DNA of 64,000 nt from Armigeres subalbatus (GCF_024139115.2 NC_085139.1:1426001-1490000), one strand, 5' to 3'; shown: positions 45,901-56,999, numbered from the stretch's first letter. Made by a program: numbers and translations. Notes: generated by a model not told the origin, from the letters alone.

Positions 45901-46810
45901 CCTGCTGTATGTCATGCCATGTTGTTGATTGCACCGTTTTTTCGTACACCACAAAAATCTAAATGATCGAACAGAGCTAAATTGTACGAAAGATATGGGC
46001 TAAACGATAATTTCTTCATTCTCACCAGCGGACAATTCAATCCACCGAGAGTGGACGCATGAACGGACGGATGGACAATTCCCTGCAGTGACGACCCCAG
46101 GCAGTTAGTTTTCCGAAAGCCATGAATATTTGATTGGAAAATATTAGATCTCCCTTCTCGAGTCTCCAGGAGAACCATTCCGGGCCTGAAATATGGCGGA
46201 CATCGAAGTGCTCTCTCATTCCTGCTGTGTGTAAGTTCGGCGTTGATGGTATAAACACTCATTTTAAAATGACTCTCAATTGACTCGTAAATCCTGATCC
46301 AGATAACAGGGTTCTATTGTCCCTCGGTGAGCTCAACGCCGGAGGGTACTTTTTGCCAAAAGGATTACGCTCACTCCTTTGCTCTGATGGACACAGGCTG
46401 CAGTGCAGAATGAATTCGATGGGTGCAAAAACCGGAATCGTACGAAACAAAGACATTAGGATTCCGGATGATGGCGCTCTCTGTGCGGATCGGATGGATA
46501 ATAATTAAAGTCTATAGAATGAACCCTTTTTATCTTCGAAAGGCTCATTCGTCGACTGAAAAACGGTGAGCGATAAGCTTGTTGTTTATTTTCAGATGAT
46601 TTCATTTTTTTCTTGATACAAATCTTCTTGAAAAAATGCCGTGAGAGAATTATTTTCAATTTCAAATTTTAAAATGGGAATATGTATTCAGATTTTTTGT
46701 AGGTCCACCTAAAAATTGTAAATGTTAAATCGGCAATAAAAATCCATCTATCTACAAACCCGGACCAACTAATCAGAACTAATCAAATACTCAAGCCATC
46801 CTTAAACTGA
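43000..46810. other. Unrecognised, possibly unique host DNA
   Basis: No transposon ends or arrays. The longest frame (43846-44307, +) has a Met start but no recognisable domain or splice context. 45480-46500 has mixed composition and could be intronic or intergenic. Confidence 0.35.
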
Positions 46811-46811
46811 G

Positions 46812-47655
46812 TCGTCAGTCAAGGTTCATAAGAGTTTATCTCAACTACGTCAGATCTTTGTCTTCCATGTTATAATCCACCTCGAGTTAACTCCATTAAC
46901 ATTAAATACGATCTGTCCATGAAATATGAAATTAAATACCAACACGAATTAAATACCAATTTCGATTTTTTTCTATTCCCCCTATTTTTTCTGATAAATA
47001 TGTTAGTTGCAACAACAAACATTTCACTGATGGCTCTCGCATCAACGGTTTCACTGGCTTCGGTGCATTCAACGAAAATGCGACAACCTCCGAAAACTTC
47101 AAGAACCGTCCTCGGTTTATGTTGCTGAGCTAGCAGCAATTAACTTCGCATTGGGGATAATTTCCAATCAGCCCGTAGACCATTATTTCATCTTCTCGGA
47201 TACCGCCATCGGGGGTGACCATGGGTCTGGGGAGTGAGAATGGGTCATCGCTCTCAACGGCAGCCTGGAGGTCGAATAGCAAAATCGTTCAGAAAGGTCT
47301 CTTATATTTTAGTCCTCTTGCCCTCAGAAACATTCAATCTATTCTACACACTCAGTTCATCTCGGCTTTTTTTATTCTTCGGCCGAGATCCGCATAGCCG
47401 AGAGCTCGGTTCATGATATTCTGCTGACATCTCAGCTGAAAAAGTGATTTGTTTACTACGGCACTCAAAGGTGCCGCCGTTATCATTCGTACATTCAGCC
47501 GATATTTCAGCAAACGAACTTAAACCAAGATTTGCACAGCCGAGATCGGTGAAAAAATTTAAGTGCGTACAAGCATTCTAAGTACGAAAGTTGGTCGAAA
47601 GATCATTCTATGGCTGTGAGAAGGCAGACTCGCTGGCAAAGGTTGGCAGGTTATG
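46812..47655 (+). pseudogene. Scrap C of an I-like element, with an insertion
   Basis: 46812-47203 matches element A at about 3020-3418 at high similarity (TTTATCTCAACTAC, CACTGATGGCTCTCGCATCA, TGTTGCTGAGCTAGCAGCAA, CAGCCCGTAGACCATTATTT), covering the start of RNase H. 47580-47655 matches about 3506-3632 (TTGGTCGAAAGATCATTC, AAGGCAGACTCGCTGGCAAA). About 85 bases of element sequence between them are replaced by some 375 unrelated bases. ATTAAATACCA is locally repeated near 46930-46960. Confidence 0.8.
47204..47579. repeat. Unclassified insertion inside scrap C
   Basis: Begins near CCGCCATCGGGGGTGACCAT with a GGGTCTGGGG / GAGAATGGGTC motif pair. Contains ATCTCGGC...GGCCGAGAT and later AGCCGATATTTCAGC and CAGCCGAGATCGG, that is, repeated and inverted GCCGAGAT motifs. 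No clean TIR or duplication. Confidence 0.4.
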
Positions 47656-47689
47656 ATTAACAAATCTTGAACAACTGTTGTTAGGCTTA

Positions 47690-48090
47690 AATCCATTTTG
47701 GGCCGTTTGCCCAAATGTCGTTTTCGGGTGAATGGTCTTCTCGGTCAGACGGCCATTTCGGTCAAATGGCATTTTCGACCAAACGACCTGCTCAGTGAAA
47801 CGATTTTTTCGGCCAAATGACATGACCGGCCAAACGACATTTTCGGTCAAGTGAAAGGTGACCGTTCAAGTCAATAACTTTAGGGCAAATGGGTTTCGGC
47901 CTAATGGTTTGTTCGGCTAAATGACATATTCGGCAAAACAACTTAGCCTATCGGCAAAATGGCCTTTTCTGCCAAACGTTTTATTCGTCGCCCAAATATC
48001 GTTTTTTTTATAAGCCAAATGGCATTCGATGGGTTTTGGCAAAATGAATTTCGGGTAAACGACTCTTCCTCAATCTTTGGATTTTTGTCA
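47690..48090 (+). repeat. Degenerate array, consensus near TTTTCGGCCAAATGRCA
   Basis: The longest of the four arrays: GGCCGTTTGCCCAAATGTC, TTTCGGTCAAATGGCATTTT, CGACCAAACGACCTG, TCGGCCAAATGACATG, CCGGCCAAACGACATTTTC and so on, decaying to the right. The frame it leaves open on - (47608-47850) is a repeat artefact. Confidence 0.85.
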
Positions 48091-48099
48091 ATCACTCAG

Positions 48100-48750
48100 A
48101 GGAGTCTTGCTAAGGCTTCGCATCAGAATCTGCGAAACCCTGAAGTAAACCAGAAACGTGAAGGCGGGAACTTGGGCAATGGTGCCGGTTTTGTTGTTGC
48201 TGGTTTTCGAATGCGGGGAGAAAAAAATGTTTTCGCTTGGGGTGGAATCATGAGTTTTCTTCACCGACCTGTTTGGTGTGGACTCTCAAATGAATAAGGA
48301 GAGGGCAGATTCCGAGGGTGAGACCGCTTGGCCAGATTGAGCTAGGTTGATCAAGTTGTTTATGTAATGTTGGGTGTCGTTAATTATATTTTGGTTATTT
48401 CCAATGCACGTATCGGCATTTTACAGTAAGGTTTCCAATATGCTGCTCTGAGAGCTCCCAATCGTTCTGGTTGCGGGGGAAGATTCAGAATTTTCAGTGG
48501 ATGGTGTCGTTTTAGCAGCTTTGGTTGGAAAGGTAATTTTCTACAGAGATTCTGGTGGTAACAGTTCCGAATTTTTAGTTCGGTCATTTTTCGACTTCTG
48601 GTTGGACTGATAATGTTGACATTACCACGGGAGTAGGCCATCGTTGGCCGAGTCGATCTCACTAGCGCTATTTTGTCTTCTATCTTCAATAGTACTTCAG
48701 ATAGTACTTCTTCTGCACATCTGCTAGGTAATGCCCGAGCCACGGTTGCT
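48100..48750. other. Unrecognised DNA left of copy B
   Basis: A 123-codon frame on - (48384-48755) abuts copy B. It is Arg/Lys-rich with no recognised domain. An ORF1 relic of another element is possible but unsupported. Confidence 0.25.
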
Positions 48751-48754
48751 CCCA

Positions 48755-51700
48755 CGGATCAGGCTGGGGGAACTGTACGACGACAACAGTTCAACAATGA
48801 TATACGACCTCTGCGACGACTTTAATATGTCAATTTTGAATACAGGAGAAGTTACATGAGTGGCTCCTCCAGCAAGAGATAGCCGTCTAGATCTTTCTAT
48901 TTGTTCGAGCTCATTTACGTTGGGCTGTACTTGGAAGGTGGTCCAAGGTCCCCATGGTAGTGATCATTTGCCGATCGAAGTCTCGATTTCCAATGGACGT
49001 AATCAATCTGTTTCTATCGACCTCTCATATGACCTCACGAAGCACATCGATTGGGGAAAATATGCAGAGTCCATCATTGATGGCGTAGAGTCGATAGATG
49101 CACTTCCCCCGCGACAAGAGTACGAGTTTCTATCCCAATTGATCCTTAACAGCGCTCTTCAGGCACAACGCCGGCCGGTGCCAGGAGCTTCGATTCGTAA
49201 GAAACCACACAGTCCGTGGTGGGATGTCGAGTGTACACAACTTTATCGCGAAAAATCCGCCGCGTTTAAAGAATTTCGGAAACACGGTTCGATCGTACTT
49301 CACAAACGGTACATCGCGCTCGAGATCCAGTTCAAGAAGCTGGTCAAAGTGAAGAAACGTGCACTTTTGTTGAGGGTTTATCGCGCGAGATCTCAATGAA
49401 AACTCTGTGGACCGTCGGGAAAAGAATGCGCAACGCGTCGTCCGTAAACGAAGATCGTGAAAGCTCGTCGCGGTGGATACTCGATTTTGCAAAGAAAGTT
49501 TGTCCGGATTCGGTGCCTGTGAAGCAAGAGTCACGTGATGCTTTTGCTGACAGGAATGATATGGATCGGCCTTTTCGATGATTGAACTCTCGCTTGCTCT
49601 CCTTTCATGTAACAATTCCGCTCCAGGGATGGATAGAATAAGGTTCAATTTGCTCAAAAACCTCCCAGACGTCGCGAAGAGGCGCCTATTGAGCTTGTTC
49701 AACCAGTTACTGGAGTGCAACATTGTTCCGGATGATTGGAGGCAAGTGAGGGTGATAGCCATCCAAAAGTCTGGAAAACCCGCGTCGGATTGTAGTTTGT
49801 ATCGCCCCATCGCTATGTTGTCCTGTCTTCGGAAGCTGTTGGAGAAGGTGATTCTCATCCGGCTAGACGAGTGGATTGAATCCAATGCTTTGTTGTCAGA
49901 TACACAATTTGGTTTCCGCAGGGGTAAGGGAACGAACGACTGTCTTGCGTTACTTTCTACAGAAATTCAGCTTACCTTTTCTGAAAAAGAGCAAATGGGC
50001 TCAGTGTTTTTGGACATTAAGGGGCTTTTGATTCAGTTTGCGTCGATGTCTTATCCGACTTACTCCACGCGTGTGGACTTTCACCAATTTTGAACAACTA
50101 TTTGTACAATTTGTTGTCAGAGAAGCGTATGAGTTTTTCTCATGGTGACTCGGCAACTTCACGAACTAGCTACATGGGTCTCCCCCAGGGCTTATCTTTG
50201 AGCCCACTACTTTACAATTTTTACGTCAGAGACATTGATGGATGTCTCATGCCGAATTGCTCGTTAAGACAGCTTGCCGATGACTGCGTTGTATCCGTTT
50301 CGGGGCCAACCGCAGTTGATCTGCAGTGACCATTGCAAGATACTCTGGACAATTTGTTCACTTGGGCTACAGAGCAGAGCGAATTCTCTCCGGAGAAAAC
50401 TGAGATGGATGTCTTTAAAAAAAACATAAGCCGGCAAAGTTCCCGCTCCAACTGATGGGTAAGACAATCACTCATAGCATGTTTTCTAAATACCTCGGGG
50501 TCTTGTTCGACTCAAAGTGCACCTTCGGGAAGCACATTGTGTATCTGAAAAATGCCAGAAACGAATCAATTTCATGCGAACAATCACGGGAACATGGTGG
50601 GGTGCGCACCCCGAGAATCTTATCACGTTGTACCGAACAACCATTCTGTCGGTCCTCGAATACGGTAGTTTCTGTTTTCAGTCCGCGGCTAAGTACCGCT
50701 GTCTTCGTATCGCGTTAGGTTGTATGAATTCGACTCATACGATGAGCCAGCAAGTACTTGTGGGAGTACTGCCTCTGACAGATCGTTTCGCGGAATTAAT
50801 GCTCTGGTTCCATCTTCGGTTGACACCAATCGTGCTAATTTCTTAGACTCTTATAGTCCCTCTGTTACTTTTGTTACTGTCCATGAAGCAGGAGGTTCAT
50901 GGAATACCAGACTTCCTTCGTACGGAGGTTATACCTCCATTATTTGCAAGCAAATACAATGACCTTGGTTTGAATGGTTTCGGTATTTTTAATGTTTTAC
51001 ATAGCGCCTACTTTAAGCTGAAAGAGCGTAGTTCAGTGTATACCGCTGAGCGAGCAGCTGTACACTATTCACTTGAGCATATTGCATCTCTACCTCCTGA
51101 CCACTTCTTTATCTTCACCGACAGTCTAAGTACCCTGGAGGCTGTTCGGTCAATGAAACCTGTAAAGCACTCAGCGTATCTTCTAACCGGGATACGGAAA
51201 GCTTTGAGTGCTTTATCAAAACGGTAATTTACAATCACTATGGCTTGGGTCCCTTCTCATTGCTCGATCCCAGGAAATGAGAAAGCGGACTCTTTGGCTA
51301 AGGTGGGCGCAGTGGAAGGTGATGAATTTTTCTCATTAGTTCGTCAGGAAACCTTGATCAGGTGGCAACAGAAATGGACAAATGGGGAGTTGGGTAGATG
51401 GCTGTATTCAATTCGCCCGCAGGTGTCGAAGCGAAAAAAATAAATATAGTACGAGACTTCATTCGAACCATGTGTCGTCTAATGTCCAATCACTACACTT
51501 AAAACGCACATCATTTCAGATTGGGGCTCTCGGAAAACAATCTCTATGTTTGCGGCGAGGATTATCAGGACACTGATCATGTCGTGTGGGCGTGCGAGGA
51601 GAATTGCGGGCCCAGATCTGCATTAACTGAACATCTCCGGGTCCAAGGAAAACAACCAAAGCCTATTAGGGAAGTGTTGGCAGGCCTTGATCTCGAATAC
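48755..51700 (+). pseudogene. ORF2 of copy B: endonuclease end, RT and RNase H, many breaks
   Basis: Endonuclease: LCDDFNMSILNTGEVT then a TGA, SRLDLSICSS, GPHGSDHLPIEV (Asp-His kept). RT: WRQVRVIAIQKSGKPASDC, RPIAMLSCLRKLLEKVIL, FGFRRGKGTNDCLALL and GSVFLDIKG; a one-base shift hides AFDS. Then GLPQGLSLSPLLYNFYVRDI and RQLADDCVVS (Asp pair kept). Frame changes lie near 49380, 49580, 50030 and 50090, a stop near 50327, and more beyond. RNase H keeps FIFTDSLSTLEAVRSMKP and WVPSHCSIPGNEKADSLAKV. The segment carrying the first catalytic Asp (FTDGS in A) is deleted near 50960. The zinc motif CGEDYQDTDHVVWAC remains. Confidence 0.85.
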
Positions 51701-52230
51701 ATTAGAATAGGGCGCAGTTGTATGGAAAGACGCACACCTCGTCCGATCAAGTAAGATCAAGGTTTTTCTGAATCGTTTTGGGACCCCAATGAATTGTGCA
51801 ATATGGGCTCGATTGGTTGCGACCTCGCATGCCGCATCGCGTTTTAAATTTACATGGAGATTAGTATGGGAAAACGTACTTTTTAACATTTTTGCTCTTA
51901 GCGACTTCAATTTATCATCAATCTTTGAAGCGTTATAACTTTCTTCGTGGACGTTCCAGCAACGTGCCTTCTTCGGCAAAGTTTTTTGGCATCCTTTGGG
52001 TTATACTTTAACGTAATATGTAACTTGGTTTACAATGAACTGAAACCTCTAGTAAAAGAAATGCAAAAATGTACGTTTTCTTATACTAATTTCCATACAA
52101 CCTTCAAACGAGATGCGGAAAGCGAGGAAGCAACCAATCGGTCAAAAATTCTGCACAGTGGTTCAGGACCCAGAATGGCTTCGAAAAACCATTGATTTGA
52201 AAAAGTGACCATGATGCCCCACTCTAATGC
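51700..52230. mobile_element. About 531-bp MITE with long imperfect TIRs inside copy B
   Basis: The left end CATTAGAATAGGGCGCAGTTG matches the inverted right end (CATTAGAGTGGGGCATCATGG). The arms continue with ATCAAGGTTTTTCTGA / ATCAATGGTTTTTCGAAG and CGATTGGTTGC followed by CCGCATC, on to about 51900 and 52060. The target duplication is unclear. A related copy lies at 17931-18520. Confidence 0.8.
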
Positions 52231-52655
52231 ACATCCTCCACCAATTCGTGAAAGTTGCTGATGTAAGATTGTGATCTAAGTCTGCCCTTGTTTGTCTTAC
52301 CCCATATCGAATGTCTTCCTCACAATGTCTGTCGTTAACCCCTTTCGTATGTCTTCCTCTCATTGTTGTCTCCCAATAAAATGTGTGTTTGTTCCGTTAC
52401 AGATGTGAAACATCGCCAATAATGTCAAGTATGTGAACATCAGCATCGTAAGTACTGAGGCACCCTAAATTCCTTTTCTTTCCTATTATCTTACTGTATT
52501 CCCTAACCTCGATCAAACCGCGAGTTTTTCGATTCCCCAAAACTTAAATTATGTATAAGATTCAAGAATTGAATTGTTAAACTTGATTTCGGTTCCGTAA
52601 CGCTTCACGGGAATTGAGCCTCCAAAATAAACGAAAGAATAAAAAAAATAGTGCT
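52231..52655 (+). other. 3' UTR of copy B
   Basis: No frame. The terminal block GGTTCCGTAACGCTTCACGG...TTGAGCCTCC...AATAAACGAAAG parallels the end of element A (4405-4452), then a short A-rich tail. Confidence 0.7.
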
Positions 52656-52922
52656 TCTTCAAAAGAAGGTTGATGTGGATTTGTTGGTATCTTCCAGTTA
52701 CTTTATGGGTTTCATATTATTTGTTATATTTGTTATATTATTTATATTATAGTCATGTATGTAGTCCTCAGTTCCAATAGGCACGGCCTTCACAATAAAG
52801 TAGTCTTTGGATTGGTTTGTTTGTTTTGTTTGTTTTTATTAACGACATTTCACACTGCTGCAGTGCATTCATGTCGAATCAAAAAATTCCCCCTTCTCGA
52901 TACAATTTTCGTACAATACATT

Positions 52923-53730
52923 TCATTTTTTCTTCGACCTAGTGTTGTACACTTTCCATCCTGGATCGGAAAGATTCTCTTCGGTATACTGCAGATCGTC
53001 CAGGCAGCAGTCATCGCCACACGATCTTTTCCGATCTTGTTCGCATCTAGCCTCATTCGAATTCGATTCATTTGTCCCAGTCGACAACCGCCTCTTTGCT
53101 GTAGTTCCGGGCTGTGGGTCGATGTGTGCGTCATCATCATCATCATTAGATTCGTTGTCGCTTGAGTTGAGATCTGCCACATGCGGGCTAGCTTCAGCTG
53201 TATCGTGTCACTTGTTTACTTTGGCCTCGGAAAGTTACGAGTGTAGATTCGTTTTCTATTACTATACGCGATGGTATTTGTACCTTTATCCTCATTCGTA
53301 TCACTCTGACACCGTTTGGTATCCCAGGGAAGAAGTTCTTCCATACTTCATTTTGAATGGAGATCACTTTTCCATATTGCTCCATATGTTGGGTGATGGT
53401 TGTGCTAGACATACATGGTGGCAGGTCATGAAGCCTTACGGTGGTGGTGGGGCCATCTACATACACAGGGATAGAATATTTCACACCCTGGCATCGGAAT
53501 GTGTGTCGGAGATGATGCTCTTTTTGCAGCCGTAATGCCAAGCCTGCATCGTTCAACTCGATGAGTACACAGTTTCTCAAGTTGTGCAGTTGAATATTTC
53601 TGACATCCACCATCTTGAGGTTAAGATCAACCTCGATGACTTCTTTCACTTGCTCTAGCGTTTCGGAAGAACACCGAAATCGACAACTAGTGTGTTTCGC
53701 CTGTTCGATGACATTTTGCGACGAATGCAA
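52923..53730 (-). pseudogene. ORF1 (gag-like) scrap of another non-LTR element
   Basis: Read on -, the frame from 53730 encodes EVIEVDLNLKMVDVRNIQLH, VRLHDLPPCMSSTTITQHME, NGVRVIRMRIKVQIPSRIVI and ESTLVTFRGQ. This is the pattern of the RNA-binding half of Loa/R1-type ORF1 as I recognise it. The expected zinc knuckles after it (about 53160-53210) are not legible. The last part (53180-52923, another frame) is an acidic tail with a run of Asp codons, then RKRSCGDDCCLDDLQY and YNTRSKKK before the stop. No ORF2 follows. The clade is uncertain. Confidence 0.6.
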
Positions 53731-54774
53731 AATTGTTCCGCGACAGGATCCACAAAAAATGCTATTAACCGTAAAAACGTATGCGAGCTATCCGAAAATA
53801 CGACTATCGCGCACGAGAAGCGGTTGCCAACTGTTTGGATTGGTGGGGTGCTTGATTTTGCTCTCTTTTTTATTTTGGGCGGATGGGTTTTTCAAATCCT
53901 CTAGGTGTCTGGGCTCCCCGGCTGCCAAAATAAAACGGCCTACGACTAATCGATTTCGCCGCCTCCAAGAATACGGCCATTCGCAGCACCTACTTCCAAC
54001 ACAGCCTCCCGTATCGGTACACCTGGAAATCACCACTGCAGACAGAATCACAAATCGACCACGTTCTGATTGATGGACGGCACTTCTCCGACATTATCGA
54101 CGTCAGGACATATCGTGGCGCTAACATCGACTCTGACCAGTATCTGGTGATGGTTAAGCTGCGCCAAAAACTATCCGTCATCAACAATGTTCGGTACCGA
54201 CGACCGCCGAGGTACGACCTAGAGCGACTGAAGCAACCTGATGTCGCCACTACATACGCGCAGTATCTCGAGGCAGCGATGCCAGAAGAGGGTGGGCTCG
54301 ATGGGGCCCCTCTTGAGGACTACTGGAATACAGTCAAAGCAGCCATTAACGATGCAGCGGAGAACAACGTCGGGTTTATGGGATGAAGTCGACGAAACGA
54401 TTGGTTCGACAAAGAGTGCAGACTGATTCTGCAGGAGAAGGATGCAGCGCGGGCGGTCGCGCTGCAGCAAGGTACCCGGCAGAACGTGGAACGTTATAGA
54501 CGGAAGCGGAGACAGCAGACCCGCCTTTTTCAGGAGAAGAAACGCCGCCTGGAAGAAGCGGAGTGCAAGGAGATGGAACAGCTGTGCCGTTCTCAAGAAA
54601 CACTCAAGTTTTATCAGAAGCTCAACGCATCCCGCAAAGGCTTCGTGCCGCGAGCCGGAATGTGCAGGGATAAGGATGGGAGCATCTTGACGGACGAACG
54701 TGTGGTGGTCGAAAGGTGGAAGCAGCACTACGAGAAACATTTAAATGCCAACCAGCCCCCACCTTGAGGGAAGT

Positions 54775-54952
54775 TAAGGGCTGATGCCCACGTAGCGTTT
54801 TTTCAACGCTGCGTGCACGTGGCGTTGAAAAAACGCAGGTGTGCATCAGTGCGGCGACGCTGCGTTACCGCTTTTTTCCGATGCACACATGCGTCCTTTT
54901 AACGCCGTGTGCTCGCAGCGTTGAAAAGACGCTATGTGGGCATCGGGCCTAA
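54775..54952. mobile_element. 172-bp Harbinger-like MITE (54778-54949) with TAA duplication
   Basis: The left end GGGCTGATGCCCACGTAGCG and the inverted right end GGCCCGATGCCCACATAGCG agree at 17 of 20. TAA flanks both sides (54775-54777, 54950-54952). Copy E has the empty site (GTTAAGGATGCCATCCAACA). A 3-bp TAA/TTA duplication and GGG/GGC ends fit PIF/Harbinger. GCGTTTTTTCAACGC is repeated inverted inside. Confidence 0.88.
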
Positions 54953-55562
54953 GGACGCCATTCATCAGCTAAAGACCAATACAGCAGCTTGTAAGGATGG
55001 TATCTGAGCTGAGCTCATCAATATGGGCCCGAAAAAGCTGGCCACTTGTCCACTTGTCTACACAAACTGATTGTCAGAATCGGGGAAACTCAATAGCTAC
55101 CAGAGGAGTGGAAGGAAGGGGTTATACGCCCCATCTACAAGAAAGGCGACAAGGTGGAGTGTGAGAACTTTCGAGCGATCACCATCCTTAATGCCGCTTA
55201 CTAAGTGATATCCCAGATCATCTTCCGACGTCTGTCACCATCGGTGAATGAGTTCGTGGGTAGTTATCAACCAGGCTTCGTTGACGGCTGCTCGACAACG
55301 GACCAGATCCTTATTGTAGGGCAAATCCTTAAAAACGCTGTGAATACCAGGTCCCATCGCACCATCTGTTCGTTGATTTCAAGGCGGCATACGACAGTAT
55401 AGACCGCGTAGAGTTATGGAAAATTATGGACGATGACAGCTTCCCTGGGAAGCTTACCAGACTGATCAAAGTAACGGTGGATGGTGTGCAAAACTGTCTG
55501 AAGATTTCGGGCGAACACTCCAGTTCGTTCAAATCGCGCCGGGGACTAAGACAAGGTGATAG

Positions 55563-55705
55563 CCCAGTCAACACAAAATCGCATATGATGTAACATAAGA
55601 TGCTAAAGTGGAGGCGATATACGTACATATTGTATGGGGAAGTACCTATATGGCCTCCACTTTAACATCTTATGTGTCATAGTATACGACCTTGTGTTGA
55701 CTGGG
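55563..55705. mobile_element. 143-bp MITE with about 53-bp TIRs inside the RT motif
   Basis: The ends are CCCAGTCAACACA and TGTTGACTGGG. The arms continue ATGTAACATAAGATGCTAAA...GTGGAGGC against GCCTCCACTTTAACATCTTATGT. It interrupts the GLRQGDSLSCLLFNI motif. The duplication is at most AG; the superfamily is unclear. Confidence 0.85.
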
Positions 55706-56999
55706 AGACTTTCGTGCCTTTTGTTCAACATTGAGCTAGAAGGTGTCATGCGGAGAGCCAGGTGTAACAGCCGGGGTACGATTCAGACAATTTATTTGTT
55801 TCGCGGATGACATGGACATTGTCGGCCGAACATTTGCAGGTGGCAGAACTGTACACCCGCCTGAAACGTGGAGCAATAAAAGTTGGACTGGTGGTGAATG
55901 CGTCAAAGACAAAGTACATGTGGGCGGAACCGAGCGCGACAGGGCCGCCTGGGAAGCAGTTTTACGATAGACGGGGATACCTTCGAGGTGGTCGAGGAGT
56001 TCGTCTACCTCGGATCCATGCTAACGACTGATAACAATGTTAGTTGTGAAATTGAAAGGCGCATCATCTGTGGAGGTCGGGCCTACTACGGGCTCCAGAA
56101 GAAACTGCGGTTGAAAAGGATTCACCACCGCACCAAATGTGTCATGTACAAGACGCTAATAAGACCGGTTGTCCTCTACGGACATGAAACATGGACAATG
56201 CTCGTGGAGGACTTGCAAGCACTCGGAGTATTCGAGAGACGGGTGTTTAGGACCATCTTTGGCGGTGTACAAGAAGACGGTGTGTGGCGACGAAGAATGA
56301 ACCATGAGCTCGCCCAGCTCTACGGCGAACCCAGTATCTAGAAGGTAGCTAAACCCGGAAGGTTACGATGGGCAGGACATGTTGCAAGAATGCCGGACAG
56401 CAACCCTGCAAAGATAGTGTTCGCTTCCGATCCAGCAGGTACGAGACGGCATGGAGCGCAGCGAGGGAGATGGGCAGATCAGGTGCAAAACGACTTAGCG
56501 AGCGTGGGGCGTATTCGAGGATGGAGATATGCGCCCTCGAACCGTGTATTGTGGCGTCAAATTGTTGATTCAGTGTTATCTGTAATAAATGAAATGAAAC
56601 ACATCGCTTTTAACTGTGTTATACACCGGGTGTTCAACAATTGGTACTGCTGTACCATCCTTCAGTTACTTCATTAGAGAAACTTGTCGAAATGCGCTTT
56701 GTTTTTTTATTATGGATTTGACAGCATGAGGCTTTTATTTGATTGCAGTCATAACCTTTCCTGCCTTCGGGAGGACTGTCCGCCTCGATAGGGTCATCCA
56801 AGTCATTGAGAAACCGTTTCTTGTGAGTATGGTTCTTGCGGGGAAGAAGATTCGTAGACTGTGGCTGCGGTGGTGTCCGGCAGGATCAGAGCAGAATGGA
56901 TGAGCTTGGGTGAAATCAAAACTGTTCGAGAAATTTTGCAACCCTTTCATACAATGAATTGCAAACATTTCATCCAAATCTTTGATGGATACTTACTTA

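Larger units (their letters stand above)
48755..52655 (+). mobile_element. I-clade-like retrotransposon, copy B (5'-truncated, decayed)
   Basis: Starts inside the endonuclease domain at a block equivalent to GWGETYDD of element A and runs through RT, RNase H and a 3' UTR ending AATAAACGAAAGAATAAAAA. It is a different subfamily or older copy than A. A MITE (51700-52230) interrupts it just at the end of ORF2. Confidence 0.88.
53935..56568 (+). pseudogene. Endonuclease-RT ORF of RTE-like copy F, broken
   Basis: Endonuclease: TWKSPLQTESQIDHVLIDGR, VRTYRGANIDSDQYLVMV; the usual His of SDH is Gln (CAG at 54138-54140). A frameshift follows NNVGFMG near 54380. The linker RYRRKRRQQTRLFQEKKRR and RWKQHYEKHLN lead to the first MITE. 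RT pieces: the [10 protein letters not shown] block with a TAA near 55201, GFVDGCSTTDQIL, DFKAAYDSIDRVELWKIMDD, RRGLRQGDS cut by the second MITE, FADDMDIVGRTF (Asp pair kept). The C-terminal part reads EEFVYLGSMLTTDNNVSCEI, LIRPVVLYGHETWTMLVEDL and FERRVFRTIFGGVQEDGVWR, then QRGRWADQVQNDLASVGRIR. Decay is moderate, similar to E. Confidence 0.85.
53935..56600 (+). mobile_element. RTE-like retrotransposon copy F (5'-truncated, two MITE insertions)
   Basis: Starts in the endonuclease domain (RLIDFAASKNTAIRSTYF) and ends AGTGTTATCTGTAATAAATGAAATG. It is nearly identical to copy E over the shared part. MITEs occupy 54778-54949 and 55563-55705. It provides the empty site for the hAT-like insertion in E. 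Confidence 0.88.

Noticed and set aside
47608..47850. 80-codon frame on -
   Set aside because: Translation of the CCAAA-type array; the peptide repeats with the DNA.
48384..48755. 123-codon frame on - as a host gene
   Set aside because: Basic, low-information sequence abutting a retrotransposon end, with no recognised domain.
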